Shown here piece by piece: positions 16,302-25,277 of a stretch of 64,000 nucleotides of DNA (positions are counted from its first letter, which is position 1; every line of letters starts with the position of its first letter). The stretch spans positions 1 through 64,000 of the forward strand of contig ONCH01000003.1 of the NCBI GenBank assembly GCA_900316265.1, in the 5' to 3' direction. Origin of the DNA: an uncultured Prevotellaceae bacterium. GTDB lineage: Bacteria; Bacteroidota; Bacteroidia; Bacteroidales; Bacteroidaceae. The position numbers and the translations under genes were made by a program. A model generated the notes under the pieces. It worked only from the letters and a program-made list of their open reading frames with translations, was not told where the DNA came from and ran no database searches.

Positions 16302-17936
16302 TTATCGCTTGATGCTGAATATGCCTAAGCGATGCATGCGCCTTTTCTTGTCCAGCGACTTCAGCAGATACATACCTTCCGGTAGCTGACTGATGTTGAT
16401 TTGTGGACGGTTGATATAGTTGCGCAGCTTGCGTCCTTTCAGGTCGCAGACCACCAGCAGGTCGGCATCGAAGGTGTTGCGCAGAGGAACAGTCAGCATC
16501 TTGCCGTCGTTGGATAACAGAGCGGTAACAATAACGGGTGCTGGGCTATTATCCACAGAACGGATAGGTTGACTCTCGTTGCCATAGCGGTCGAGGGCTG
16601 TCACCGCATAGTGCAGCATGGGCTTGTCGGCCTTGCGACGAATGCTCAGCGTGGTGGCTGTGCGACGTGTGGCGATGAGGTTCTCCGCACGGGAGATGTC
16701 AACGGGCTCTTCTGTCGAGGCATATATATTATATAATAGGTATGGGCCGTTGCTGCGGTCCTGTGCGCCGCTCCACGAGAGGTTGTCGCCACCTGCGGTG
16801 CGCTCTACGTTCAGTCGGGTGGGGGCTGAAGGTGCTATGCGCTGTGCCCACGTCATGGGCGGGATGAGTGCCGGATGACGGTCGGTTTGACGCATGAGGT
16901 CATAGACTCCCTTCACGTTGTCTAACAGGAACTTTGTGCGGAAGTGGCAATGGCCGATGCCCAATTCGCGGGTGACGCTTAGCTGGCGTTTCACCTCCGA
17001 TAATGGCCAGTTGCGCTCATAAGGGTGCAACATGTAAGTGCCCAAGCCCGATACAATGGTACGTCCGTAGCTCTGCTCCTGCCAGTCGATGGCAAAGGGG
17101 TAGAAATTGTTGCCCGAGAAGTACATCATCGGGTAGAGCTGGTCCATCAGTCCCTCGCGCAACCATCCCTGGGCGTCCTGTGCCACACGGTTGTAGGCAT
17201 CCCAACCACCAGAACGATAGCGCGACAGGTTGCCATACTTGCCAATGGGCGAACAACTCATCTTCACCCACGGTTTGTGGCGCTTTACCCGTTGGTTGAC
17301 GCTACGTACAATACGCGTGATGTTCTCGTGATATTTGCGTCCTTTCCACGTTTCCGGATAGCGGATGTAGTCCAGATGGATGCCGTCGATATCGTAGCGC
17401 GTGGTAATCTCCTCGCAGATATTGGCGATATAGTCTGCCGTGCCGTAGGCTTCCGGATTCATGTAGCCCTCATCGCCGATGCGCTTCACCAGTGACGGAT
17501 ACCACTTACGCATCGTCTTGCAGCCAATGGTATTCCACTTTCCGATAGGGATGGCAACCACCCACGCATGCAGCTCCATTCCGCGACGATGACACTCGTC
17601 GATGGCGAACTGCAGAGGGTCCCAGCCAGGCGTCTTGCCAGGAACGCCCGACAAACTGCCTTCCCACGGTTCCAACTCGGAAGGGTAGGCGGTAGTGGCA
17701 CGAACGCGCGTCTGAAAAAGTACGGTATTGACGTTGATGGCCTGCAACTGGTCCAGCATGTTGCAGAGGTCTTCCTGCTGCTTCAGTATGCCCATGCCAT
17801 CGTGCGCATAACTCTTCGGCCAGTCCAGACCGCCCAGCGTGGTGAGCCAAACGGCTCGCACCTCATATTTGGGTTGTGCGGCGATGGAAAGTGCGCAGAA
17901 TAGCAGGATTATGGATAGAATTCGCTTCAATTTCAA
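16302..17936 (-). CDS. DigH/DUF187-family glycosyl hydrolase (GHL10), secreted
   Basis: A 544-residue secreted protein of the GHL10/DUF187 family. E. coli DigH (YddW) of this family cleaves glycan strands of peptidoglycan that have lost their peptides. The core begins at EVRAVWLTTLGGLDWP and has a barrel-like pattern with IDGIHLDYIRYP, whose Asp residues are likely catalytic. A fibronectin-like domain (about 380-470) and a C-terminal segment follow. The frame opens at 17975, but the promoter at 17948-17955 lies inside that longer reading, so I chose the TTG at 17936. It gives a good signal peptide (KLKRILSIILLFCALSIAAQ). A TTG six bases downstream is equally possible. Stand-alone gene, divergent from cstA. 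Confidence 0.85.
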   Translation of the reverse strand: MKLKRILSIILLFCALSIAAQPKYEVRAVWLTTLGGLDWPKSYAHDGMGILKQQEDLCNMLDQLQAINVNTVLFQTRVRATTAYPSELEPWEGSLSGVPGKTPGWDPLQFAIDECHRRGMELHAWVVAIPIGKWNTIGCKTMRKWYPSLVKRIGDEGYMNPEAYGTADYIANICEEITTRYDIDGIHLDYIRYPETWKGRKYHENITRIVRSVNQRVKRHKPWVKMSCSPIGKYGNLSRYRSGGWDAYNRVAQDAQGWLREGLMDQLYPMMYFSGNNFYPFAIDWQEQSYGRTIVSGLGTYMLHPYERNWPLSEVKRQLSVTRELGIGHCHFRTKFLLDNVKGVYDLMRQTDRHPALIPPMTWAQRIAPSAPTRLNVERTAGGDNLSWSGAQDRSNGPYLLYNIYASTEEPVDISRAENLIATRRTATTLSIRRKADKPMLHYAVTALDRYGNESQPIRSVDNSPAPVIVTALLSNDGKMLTVPLRNTFDADLLVVCDLKGRKLRNYINRPQINISQLPEGMYLLKSLDKKRRMHRLGIFSIKR

Positions 17937-17947
17937 CTTTTTGGCTG

Positions 17948-17955
17948 CAAAGGTA
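17948..17955 (-). promoter_or_regulatory. Promoter -7 element TACCTTTG for the DigH-like gene
   Basis: Full match on the minus strand, 11 bp from the chosen TTG start, giving a very short leader. It decides the start codon because the longer reading frame would begin upstream of it. Confidence 0.65.
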
Positions 17956-17999
17956 CAAAATAATTCATAATGCATAATGCATAATTCATAATTTTTATA

Positions 18000-18007
18000 T
18001 ACTTTTG
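18000..18007 (+). promoter_or_regulatory. Promoter -7 element TACTTTTG for cstA
   Basis: Match to TAnnTTTG on the plus strand, 28 bp before the cstA ATG. The 45 bp between this and the divergent promoter at 17948 is made of repeated CATAAT/GCATAAT units. Confidence 0.65.
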
Positions 18008-18035
18008 CAGTCGGAAATATTTATCAAGACTAAAA

Positions 18036-19499
18036 ATGATTACATTTTCGCTGAGCTTTCTGGCTCTTATTTTGGGTTATCTGTTCTATGGCCGTTTTGT
18101 AGCACACATATTCGGCCCCGATGACCGTGTGACACCCGCTGTGGCTAAGGCCGACGGGATGGACTACATCGTACTTCCTAACTGGAAGGTGTTTATGATT
18201 CAGTTTCTGAATATCGCGGGTACAGGCCCCATCTTTGGTGCTATTATGGGTGCCAAGTTCGGACCGGTTGCTTACCTGTGGATTGTCTTTGGATGCATCT
18301 TCGCAGGTGCCACCCACGACTATCTCTGTGGTATGCTCTCCATGCGTCATGGGGGTGCCAGCCTGCCTGAATTGGTGGGTGCATATTTAGGTAAGGCTCC
18401 AAGGGCTATCATGCTGGTATTCACGGTGTTATTACTCATTATGACAGGTACGGTATTCGTTTATTCACCTGCCGAGATATTACACACCATCGGTGGTGAG
18501 ACCATGATGTGGGTAGGCATCATCTTCGTCTACTATATCATCGCCACCATGCTGCCCATTGACAAGATTATCGGTAAGATATATCCGCTGTTTGCTTTCT
18601 CGCTGCTTTTCATGGCTGCAGCGCTGATGATTGTGCTCTTCGTCAAGATGCCGCATCTGCCTGAACTGTGGACGAACTTCTATAATATGGGTAAGGAGGC
18701 ACAGCCAGAGAAGTGGACCGATGCCATCTTCCCAGCCCTCTTCATCACCATTGCTTGTGGTGCTATTTCTGGTTTCCACGCTACGCAGAGTCCTCTGATG
18801 GCTCGTTGCGTGAAGAGTGAGAAGATGGGCCGTCCCATTTTCTATGGTGCCATGATTACCGAGGGTATGGTAGCACTCATCTGGGCTACTGTTTCCATGT
18901 GGTTCTTCTATGATGCGCCCACGCCAGGCTACGAGTTGATTGCAGGTGCTGAGAAGGGCTTCTATACCTCTGCCCCTGCTGTTGTCAACCTCGTGTGCAA
19001 CGACTGGCTGGGTGTTGTTGGAGCCATCCTCGCCATGTTGGGAGTGGTAGCAGCCCCGATTACCAGTGGTGATACGGCTTTCCGCTCTGCTCGACTGATT
19101 GTTGCCGAGTGGTTGAAGGCAAACCAGCGTCCCATTGCCAAGCGCCTGATGATTTGTGTTCCGATGTTTGCATTGTCTATCGCCATGCTTGTTTGGCAGA
19201 TAGAGAATCCCGATGGCTTCAACACCATTTGGCAGTACTTTGGCTGGTCTAACCAGACCCTGTCGGTCTTCACGTTGTGGACGGTAACGGTCTATCTGGT
19301 GCGCAACAAGAGATGTTACTGGATAACGCTCATTCCCGCACTCTTCATGACCACCGTCTGCTCCACCTATGCTTTTGTGTCAAAGCAGATGTTTGGATTG
19401 GGCGATACCGGCTATATCATTGGTCTTTGCTGTCTCGGCGTGGCTGCCGTCTGCTTTGGACTTTGGTATAACAATGAATCTAAAAAACTCAATAAATAA
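18036..19499 (+). CDS. cstA: CstA-family carbon starvation transporter
   Basis: A 487-residue polytopic inner-membrane protein with about a dozen hydrophobic segments. The N-terminal signature GYLFYGRFVAHIFGPDDRVT and the conserved MDYIVLPNWKVFMIQFLNIA and AGTGPIFGAIMGAKFGP blocks identify CstA. E. coli members (CstA, BtsT) import peptides or pyruvate under carbon limitation. It is shorter than E. coli CstA (about 700), as in other Bacteroidetes homologs. First gene of an operon, followed by nadC after six bases. Substrate is not decidable here. Confidence 0.9.
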   Translation: MITFSLSFLALILGYLFYGRFVAHIFGPDDRVTPAVAKADGMDYIVLPNWKVFMIQFLNIAGTGPIFGAIMGAKFGPVAYLWIVFGCIFAGATHDYLCGMLSMRHGGASLPELVGAYLGKAPRAIMLVFTVLLLIMTGTVFVYSPAEILHTIGGETMMWVGIIFVYYIIATMLPIDKIIGKIYPLFAFSLLFMAAALMIVLFVKMPHLPELWTNFYNMGKEAQPEKWTDAIFPALFITIACGAISGFHATQSPLMARCVKSEKMGRPIFYGAMITEGMVALIWATVSMWFFYDAPTPGYELIAGAEKGFYTSAPAVVNLVCNDWLGVVGAILAMLGVVAAPITSGDTAFRSARLIVAEWLKANQRPIAKRLMICVPMFALSIAMLVWQIENPDGFNTIWQYFGWSNQTLSVFTLWTVTVYLVRNKRCYWITLIPALFMTTVCSTYAFVSKQMFGLGDTGYIIGLCCLGVAAVCFGLWYNNESKKLNK

Positions 19500-19505
19500 A
19501 GGCTT

Positions 19506-20390
19506 ATGTTAAGTATCGATTTTTATAGGCCCAACTACGACATGGATGTCAAGGAGTTGGTTGACAGACTCATTGATCTGTCGTTTGCAGAAGATATTGG
19601 CGATGGTGACCACACCACTTTGTGCTGTATTCCTGAGGATGCGATGGGCAAGTCGCACCTACTCATCAAGGAAGATGGCATCCTGGCTGGTGTAGAAGTT
19701 GCCAAAGAGGTGTTCCACCGCTTCGACCCCACCATGGAGGTTGAGGTTCTCATGCAGGATGGCGCCCGCGTCAAGAAAGGCGACATTGCCATGATAGTGA
19801 CGGGTAAGACGCGTTCCCTGTTGCAGACTGAGCGCCTGATGCTGAACATCATGCAGCGCATGAGTGGCATTGCAACCATGACCGATAAGTATGTACAGCA
19901 CCTGAAGGGCACCAAGACCCGTGTGCTCGACACTCGCAAGACCACTCCTGGCATGCGCATGCTGGAGAAGCAGGCTGTGAAGATTGGTGGCGGCTGTAAC
20001 CATCGCATCGGACTGTTCGACATGATTCTCTTGAAGGACAACCACGTGGACTTCGCTGGTGGCATCGTGAATGCTATTGACCGTTGCCACGCTTATCTGA
20101 AGGAGAAGGGGCTCGACCTGAAGATTGAGATTGAGGTGCGCTCGTTCGACGAGCTGCAGCAGGTGCTCGACCACGGTGGTGTGGACCGCATCATGCTCGA
20201 CAACTTCTCTGTGCCCGACACCAAGAAGGCTGTTGACATCATCGCTGGCCGCTACGAGACGGAGTCTTCTGGCGGCATCACCTTCGATACCATCCGTGAC
20301 TATGCTGAACAAGGTGTCGATTTCATCTCTGTGGGTGCCTTGACGCATTCAGTGAAGGGCCTTGATATGTCTTTCAAGGCTGCGAGTTAA
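19506..20390 (+). CDS. nadC: Nicotinate-nucleotide pyrophosphorylase (carboxylating)
   Basis: A 294-residue quinolinate phosphoribosyltransferase: quinolinate + PRPP to nicotinate mononucleotide + CO2, the entry to NAD from the de novo path. Signatures: EDIGDGDHTT near the start, NIMQRMSGIATMT, TRVLDTRKTTPGMRMLEKQA with the catalytic Lys/Arg set, and KDNHVDFAGG, IMLDNFS and SVGALTHS at the end. A second Met at residue 13 is an alternative start. It lies between cstA and the M23 peptidase; its stop shares a base with an ATG (TAATG). nadA and nadB are not in the window. Confidence 0.96.
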   Translation: MLSIDFYRPNYDMDVKELVDRLIDLSFAEDIGDGDHTTLCCIPEDAMGKSHLLIKEDGILAGVEVAKEVFHRFDPTMEVEVLMQDGARVKKGDIAMIVTGKTRSLLQTERLMLNIMQRMSGIATMTDKYVQHLKGTKTRVLDTRKTTPGMRMLEKQAVKIGGGCNHRIGLFDMILLKDNHVDFAGGIVNAIDRCHAYLKEKGLDLKIEIEVRSFDELQQVLDHGGVDRIMLDNFSVPDTKKAVDIIAGRYETESSGGITFDTIRDYAEQGVDFISVGALTHSVKGLDMSFKAAS

Positions 20391-20395
20391 TGAGA

Positions 20396-20422
20396 GCAGA
20401 GCCAAATTTATTTGGCCTCTGC
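20396..20422. repeat. Hairpin at the nadC/M23 peptidase junction
   Basis: GCAGAG-CCAAAT, a two-base loop, then ATTTGG and CTCTGC with one bulged C: a 12-bp stem. It lies between the coupled ATG at 20390 and the ATG at 20456 where the signal peptide begins. It may be a small palindromic insert that pushed the two genes apart, or a translation-control hairpin. Confidence 0.5.
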
Positions 20423-20455
20423 CGAATGGGAGCAGGCTCGCACGAAGTGCAAGGC

Positions 20456-21622
20456 ATGCTGAGACTCACATTTCTTACATGCTGTGTGCTATTGCTGACA
20501 GGCTGCGGTTCTGATGAATCCGAGTCTGTCGGCATTCATGATGTCGCCTATGAAAGTCCCGTCGATTACGACATCACGCTGGCGGGCAACTTCGGTGAAC
20601 CGCGACCGTTCCATTTCCATGGAGGTATCGATGTTAAGACGGGTAATGTGGAGGGTAAGGACATCTTCACCATTGCCGACGGCTACGTATCGCGCCTGAC
20701 GGTCAACAAGTATGGCTTCGGCAACGCTATCTATGTCAGCCACCCTGACGGCAAGACCAGCGTCTATTGCCACCTGAAGCGCTTTGCCGACCAGTATGAA
20801 GACCAGTTGCAGCGCATGGGTTCTAAGGATACGCTGTCGGTGGTTTTCCCTGCGGATAAGTTCCCCGTTAAGGCTGGCGACCATATCGCCATCAGCGGCA
20901 ATACGGGTCACTCTACGGGCCCTCATCTGCACCTGGAACTGCACGATACCGACACGTGGGTGTTGCGAGACCCCTTGATGAAGCTAGCCTGTATCATCGC
21001 CGATACGGTGGCTCCGCAGGCACACTCCTTCATGGCTTATCCGATGGATGGCGAGGGTGTGTTCAATGGCGGATTCACCAAACAGACCATTGGCTTTGGT
21101 GCTCCTGAGACGAAGGTGCAACACTCGGAATTTACGCTCCAGCGCGAGCTGACGGCGTGGGGCAGGGTAGGCTTTGCACTCTGGGCTGACGACTATTCGG
21201 AGGCCACCTACAACCACTATGGCATCCGCTATACCCGCCTGCTGGTCGATGGCCGCGAGGTGTTCCGCTCGGATGTTGACAGCATTCCCATCTCGTGTCA
21301 GCTGGAGGTCAATCTCTGGGGCGACTACGACCATTGGCGCCGTACCCGCGTATGGTATATGAAGTCATTCCGCGAACCAGGTATGCGACTGCCCATCCTC
21401 CATACCAATTTCGAACAGGGCATCGTCTGTTTCTCTGAGGAGCGCCCCTACCACCTTACCTATATTCTGCGTGACTATCAGGGCAACGAGTCGCGTTACC
21501 ACTTCACCGTCCGTGGCGAGCGCTATCAAGGCATTACGCCCCATCCACGTCGCACGTTGCTCAACGACTACCTCCTCTTCCGCCAAGTCACCTGGCCCCT
21601 CCACACTCCCGTATCACGCTAA
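20456..21622 (+). CDS. M23-family metallopeptidase, lipoprotein
   Basis: A 388-residue lipoprotein with a LytM/M23 zinc-peptidase domain near its N-terminus. The signal is MLRLTFLTCCVLLLTGC with lipobox LLTGC. Zn-site segments: FHFHGGIDVK (His and Asp) and GPHLHLELH (HxH). M23 enzymes cut peptidoglycan cross-bridges or act as non-catalytic activators; the full H-D-HxH set suggests an active enzyme. The C-terminal 200 residues are beta-rich and unknown to me. An in-frame ATG at 20390 overlaps the nadC stop, but it would place 22 polar residues before the signal peptide, so I chose 20456. Translation coupled through 20390 cannot be excluded. Confidence 0.85.
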   Translation: MLRLTFLTCCVLLLTGCGSDESESVGIHDVAYESPVDYDITLAGNFGEPRPFHFHGGIDVKTGNVEGKDIFTIADGYVSRLTVNKYGFGNAIYVSHPDGKTSVYCHLKRFADQYEDQLQRMGSKDTLSVVFPADKFPVKAGDHIAISGNTGHSTGPHLHLELHDTDTWVLRDPLMKLACIIADTVAPQAHSFMAYPMDGEGVFNGGFTKQTIGFGAPETKVQHSEFTLQRELTAWGRVGFALWADDYSEATYNHYGIRYTRLLVDGREVFRSDVDSIPISCQLEVNLWGDYDHWRRTRVWYMKSFREPGMRLPILHTNFEQGIVCFSEERPYHLTYILRDYQGNESRYHFTVRGERYQGITPHPRRTLLNDYLLFRQVTWPLHTPVSR

Positions 21623-21689
21623 TACGGAGCTGTATTAGCCTAATACACACTCGTATTAGGCTAATAATGCATACTTATTAGGCTGATAA
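21617..21689. repeat. Cluster of short palindromes with core TATTAG-S-CTAATA
   Basis: GTATTAGCCTAATAC (21632-21646), GTATTAGGCTAATAA (21653-21667) and TTATTAGGCTGATAA (21675-21689) are near-palindromic 15-mers spaced 21 and 22 bp, with a further half match at 21619. They lie between convergent genes, before the terminator. They could be binding sites of one protein or a tandem extragenic palindrome. Confidence 0.55.
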
Positions 21690-21707
21690 TGTAGGTGAAT
21701 CAGAAAA

Positions 21708-21726
21708 CCCCTCCGGATTGGAGGGG
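21708..21726. terminator. Bidirectional terminator between the M23 gene and the acyl-CoA synthetase
   Basis: The stem CCCCTCC (21708-21714) with GGAGGGG (21720-21726) and loop GGATT, preceded by AAAA and followed by CTTTTC, works for both convergent units. Confidence 0.8.
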
Positions 21727-21736
21727 CTTTTCATTA

Positions 21737-23398
21737 TTACGTATATAGGAAGCGCTTGATGCTGCGCTTGGGCGTTTTCTCGAACTCTTCGGTGCGGATT
21801 TCTATCTCTGCCAGCTTCTCGTAGGCGGGCAGGAGCTCGTTGAGTTGCAGGCGGTTCTGCTCCATGATGTTTTTGATGTCATCGTCGTTGAAGCGCATGT
21901 TCTTGGCTTCGTCGTAGTCGGGATAGACCAGTCCGACGAGCTTGTTGTCGCGCTGTACGACGACGCTTTCTACAACCATCGTCATGGAGTTGAGCTTGTC
22001 CTCAATCTCCTCGGGATAGATGTTCTGACCGCTGGGACCGAGGAGCATATTCTTGGAGCGGCCGTTGATGAAGACGTTGCCGTCGTAGTCCATCGTACCC
22101 AGGTCGCCGGTATGGTACCAGCCCTCGCGGTCGAGAGTCTCGGCGGTAGCCTCCTCATTCTTGTAGTAGCCCAGCATGGTGTTGAGGCCGCGGGCCATGA
22201 TTTCGCCAGGAATCTCAGAGGGACGCGGTGAGTTGATCTTGACTTCCATGTGGTAGGCGGCCTGTCCGCAAGAGCCCTGTACAAAGGTCTTCCAGTCGCG
22301 GTAGCAGATGATGGGGGCACACTCGGTGGCGCCATAGCCCACGGTATAGGGGAACTCGATACGCTTGAGGAACGACTCGACCTCCTGATTGAAGGCTGCT
22401 CCACCAATGATGACCTCGTAGAGCTCGCCACCGAAGGCTTTGATGACCTCCTGGCAAATCTTCTCGCGCACCTTCTTGGAGATGACGGGCATGGAGAGCA
22501 GCAGGCGCATACGGTTGTTCTGTATCTTGGGGAATACCTTCTTGCGGATAATCTTCTCAATAACCAGCGGCACGGCGATAATCACCTTCGGCTTGATGTC
22601 GGCGAAGGCCTGTGCGATGATGGCTGGCGAGGGGATGCGGTTCAGATAGTACACATGACAGCCGTGCAGGAACTCGAAGAGGAACTCGAAAGCCATGCCG
22701 TACATGTGGGCCATGGGCAGAATGGAGATGATGCGGTCGCCACGACCGATAATTTTACCCAGCACGTGGTCGGCGAAGTCGTAGTTAGACCACAGGGCGC
22801 GATAGGGAATCATGACGCCCTTGGAGAAACCTGTCGTTCCGCTGGTGTAGTTAATCATGGCCATCTCTTCGCCATTGGCTTCCTTGTAGTAGTTGACGTG
22901 TTCCTTGCGGAAGTATTTGGGGAACTTCTTGCCGTAGAGCTCGTTGAGGTGCTCGCGGGCGTAGGTCAGCTTGTCGGTGCGACTAATCATCAGTGAGTAG
23001 TCGGGGTTGTTGATGATACCCTCCAGATGGGGCATCTGCATGGGGTCTATCTGTGTGGCCACATGGTCGCCAACGAACAGGAGCTTAGCGTCGGAGTGGT
23101 TCACGATATTGTGAATCTGCTCAGCCATGAACTCATGCAGGATGGGTACAGCCACGGCGCCGTAGGTCAGCGTAGCCAGGAAGGCTACAGCCCACTGGCT
23201 GCTGTTGCGTCCGCAGAGGGCAATCTTGTCGCCCTTCACCACGCCGCTGTTCTCGAACAGGATGTGCAGCTTCTCTATCTTGCGGGCCACATCGTGGAAT
23301 TGCAGGGTGGCTCCTTTGTAGTCGGTGAGTGCATCAAGGTCCCAGTTATTGATGATGCTCTCCTGTATTAGTTGGTTAAAACTAGGTACGTTTTCCAT
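21737..23398 (-). CDS. AMP-dependent acyl-CoA synthetase (long-chain type), copy 2
   Basis: A 553-residue adenylate-forming ligase (fatty acid + ATP + CoA to acyl-CoA). Motifs: the phosphate loop INYTSGTTGFSKGV, the A5-type VGYGATECAP, the hinge-region WYHTGDLGTMD and the C-terminal Lys in EKTPKRSIKRFLY. Start MENVPSFNQLIQ aligns with MNDIPSFNSYIE of the gene just upstream, and the two proteins are similar along their whole length, so this is a tandem duplication. Nine bases separate them. Substrate chain length or an aryl-acid substrate cannot be told apart from sequence. Confidence 0.9.
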   Translation of the reverse strand: MENVPSFNQLIQESIINNWDLDALTDYKGATLQFHDVARKIEKLHILFENSGVVKGDKIALCGRNSSQWAVAFLATLTYGAVAVPILHEFMAEQIHNIVNHSDAKLLFVGDHVATQIDPMQMPHLEGIINNPDYSLMISRTDKLTYAREHLNELYGKKFPKYFRKEHVNYYKEANGEEMAMINYTSGTTGFSKGVMIPYRALWSNYDFADHVLGKIIGRGDRIISILPMAHMYGMAFEFLFEFLHGCHVYYLNRIPSPAIIAQAFADIKPKVIIAVPLVIEKIIRKKVFPKIQNNRMRLLLSMPVISKKVREKICQEVIKAFGGELYEVIIGGAAFNQEVESFLKRIEFPYTVGYGATECAPIICYRDWKTFVQGSCGQAAYHMEVKINSPRPSEIPGEIMARGLNTMLGYYKNEEATAETLDREGWYHTGDLGTMDYDGNVFINGRSKNMLLGPSGQNIYPEEIEDKLNSMTMVVESVVVQRDNKLVGLVYPDYDEAKNMRFNDDDIKNIMEQNRLQLNELLPAYEKLAEIEIRTEEFEKTPKRSIKRFLYT

Positions 23399-23407
23399 AA
23401 TATTACC

Positions 23408-25066
23408 TTATTTATATAAGTAACGTTTGATGCTCTTCTTTGGTGTCTTCTGGAACTCTTCCTCTTGCAGTTCGAAGGCTTGTAGTTTGCTATAGACGGG
23501 CAGCTGGGCGTTGAGCTGCTGACGGTTCTGCTCCATGACCTGCTCCAGTTCCTCCTGTCCGAAGCCCATAGACTTGACCTCGTCCATGTCGGGGTGAACC
23601 AGTGCGACGAGGTGGTCGCCACGCTGTACTATCAGACTCTCGCTGACCAGTGCCATGGAGTTGAGCTTGTCCTCAATCTCCTCTGGATAGACGTTCTGAC
23701 CGTTGGCACCCAGCAGCATATTCTTCAGACGTCCGCGGATGAAGATGTGGCCATCGCTGGACATGGTGGCAAGGTCGCCCGTATGATACCAGCCATCGCG
23801 GTCGATGGCCTGGTAGGTGGCCTCCTGATTCTTGTAGTAGCCCAGCATGACGTTGGGGCCACGGGTGATGATTTCGCCCTCGATGTTCTGAGGGTCTGAC
23901 GACGCAATGCGAACCTCCATATTGGGCAAGGGCTGTCCGCAGGAGCCTGGCTCGAAGACGTGATAGTCGCTATACGAGATGAGTGGTGCACACTCAGTAG
24001 TGCCGTAACCCACCGTGAAGGGGAAATCGATGCTCTTGAGGAACTGTTCGATTTCCTGGTTGAGGGGTGCACCGCCAATGATAATCTCGTAGGCACGTCC
24101 GCCAAAGGCGTTGTAGACCTCCTGGCAGATGCGCTCCTTGACCTTCTTGGAGACCACAGGCATCTGCAGCATAATCTTGATGGCGTTAGACTGTATCTTG
24201 GGGAACACGCGCTTGCGGATAATCTTCTCGATAATCAGGGGTACTGCAACGACGACGTCGGGCTTGACTTCCTGGAAGGCCTCGGCAATGATGGCTGGCG
24301 AGGGCAGACGCGTGAGGAAGTGCAGGTGGTAACCCGTACAGAAGGGGAAGAGGAACTCGATGGCCATGCCGTACATGTGGGCCATAGGCAGGATGTTCAG
24401 CATGTTACTGAACTTAGGCATGCGGTTGGCCAGGTTTTTCTGGCAGAAGTCCACGTTGCCCCAAATGGCACGGTAGGGTAGCATAACGCCCTTGGAGAAA
24501 CCCGTCGTGCCGCTGGTGTAGTTAATCATGCAGAGCTCTTCGGCAGAGTCCTTGTACCAGTGGATGTCTTCCTTGCGATAGGCATTGGGGAAGCGGTGGC
24601 CAAACAGCTCGTTCAAACGCTCGCGGGCATCGGTAAGTTTCTCACTACGCGATGTGTGGAGCGAGAAGTCGGGCAGATTGAAGATACCCTCCAAAGCGGG
24701 CATCTCGTCGGGATTGATAATCGTTGCCACGTAGTCGCCTACAAACAGCAGGCGCGACTCGGAGTGGTTGACGATATTATGTATCTGCTCAGCGTTAAAC
24801 TCGTGAAGAATGGGCACGATGACGGCACCATAGGTGATGGTGGCCAAGAATGCTACGGCCCAGTGTGCGGAATTGCGACCGCACACGGCTATCCTGTCTC
24901 CTTTCTGAATACCGGCTGCCTCCATCATGATGTGAAGCTTCTCTATCTTTCGGGCCACATCATGGTACTGCAAGGTAATGCCCTTGTAGTCTGTCAATGC
25001 ATCGAGCAACCAGTTGTCTTTGATGGTTTGTTCAATATAAGAATTGAAACTCGGTATGTCGTTCAT
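23408..25066 (-). CDS. AMP-dependent acyl-CoA synthetase (long-chain type), copy 1
   Basis: A 552-residue paralog of the downstream gene with the same motifs (INYTSGTTGFSKGV, VGYGTTECAPLIS, WYHTGDLATMS, KTPKKSIKRYLY). A longer frame runs to 25198, but its extra N-terminus lies upstream of the promoter at 25090-25097, and MNDIPSFNSYIEQTI at 25066 matches the start of the paralog. It leads the two-gene operon. The pair may divide substrates; divergence is greatest in the middle, where the acyl pocket is expected. Confidence 0.9.
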   Translation of the reverse strand: MNDIPSFNSYIEQTIKDNWLLDALTDYKGITLQYHDVARKIEKLHIMMEAAGIQKGDRIAVCGRNSAHWAVAFLATITYGAVIVPILHEFNAEQIHNIVNHSESRLLFVGDYVATIINPDEMPALEGIFNLPDFSLHTSRSEKLTDARERLNELFGHRFPNAYRKEDIHWYKDSAEELCMINYTSGTTGFSKGVMLPYRAIWGNVDFCQKNLANRMPKFSNMLNILPMAHMYGMAIEFLFPFCTGYHLHFLTRLPSPAIIAEAFQEVKPDVVVAVPLIIEKIIRKRVFPKIQSNAIKIMLQMPVVSKKVKERICQEVYNAFGGRAYEIIIGGAPLNQEIEQFLKSIDFPFTVGYGTTECAPLISYSDYHVFEPGSCGQPLPNMEVRIASSDPQNIEGEIITRGPNVMLGYYKNQEATYQAIDRDGWYHTGDLATMSSDGHIFIRGRLKNMLLGANGQNVYPEEIEDKLNSMALVSESLIVQRGDHLVALVHPDMDEVKSMGFGQEELEQVMEQNRQQLNAQLPVYSKLQAFELQEEEFQKTPKKSIKRYLYK

Positions 25067-25089
25067 TGCACAATTTTCAAAATTTTGTG

Positions 25090-25097
25090 CAAAGGTA
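25090..25097 (-). promoter_or_regulatory. Promoter -7 element TACCTTTG for the acyl-CoA synthetase pair
   Basis: Full TAnnTTTG match on the minus strand, 23 bp before the ATG at 25066. It rules out the longer reading frame. Confidence 0.65.
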
Positions 25098-25244
25098 ATG
25101 CTTTTTCTGCACATTCGCAAAAAAAATGTGCAATTTTTTATGGGAAAAGTGAAAAAGACAATTATTCCGACAAACAGAAAACAAAAAGTATTGCACATGT
25201 AAAAAATAAATGGAAAAATTCTTTGTAGTTTGTGCGATTTTTAG

Positions 25245-25252
25245 TACCTTTG
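25245..25252 (+). promoter_or_regulatory. Promoter -7 element TACCTTTG for infC-rpmI-rplT
   Basis: Full match on the plus strand with TTTG boxes upstream (25222-25225, 25229-25232) that may act as the -33 element. The infC start is 25 bp downstream. Confidence 0.7.
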
Positions 25253-25277
25253 CAGCCGATTTCGTAAAAAAGAGTTG

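Noticed and set aside
22250-22996. Long plus-strand reading frame opposite the acyl-CoA synthetase gene
   Set aside because: It is antisense to a strongly conserved enzyme and its protein has no recognisable motif; G+C-rich codon use keeps the opposite frame open. The same holds for other long antisense frames (for example 7691-8314, 27114-27890, 59615-60271).
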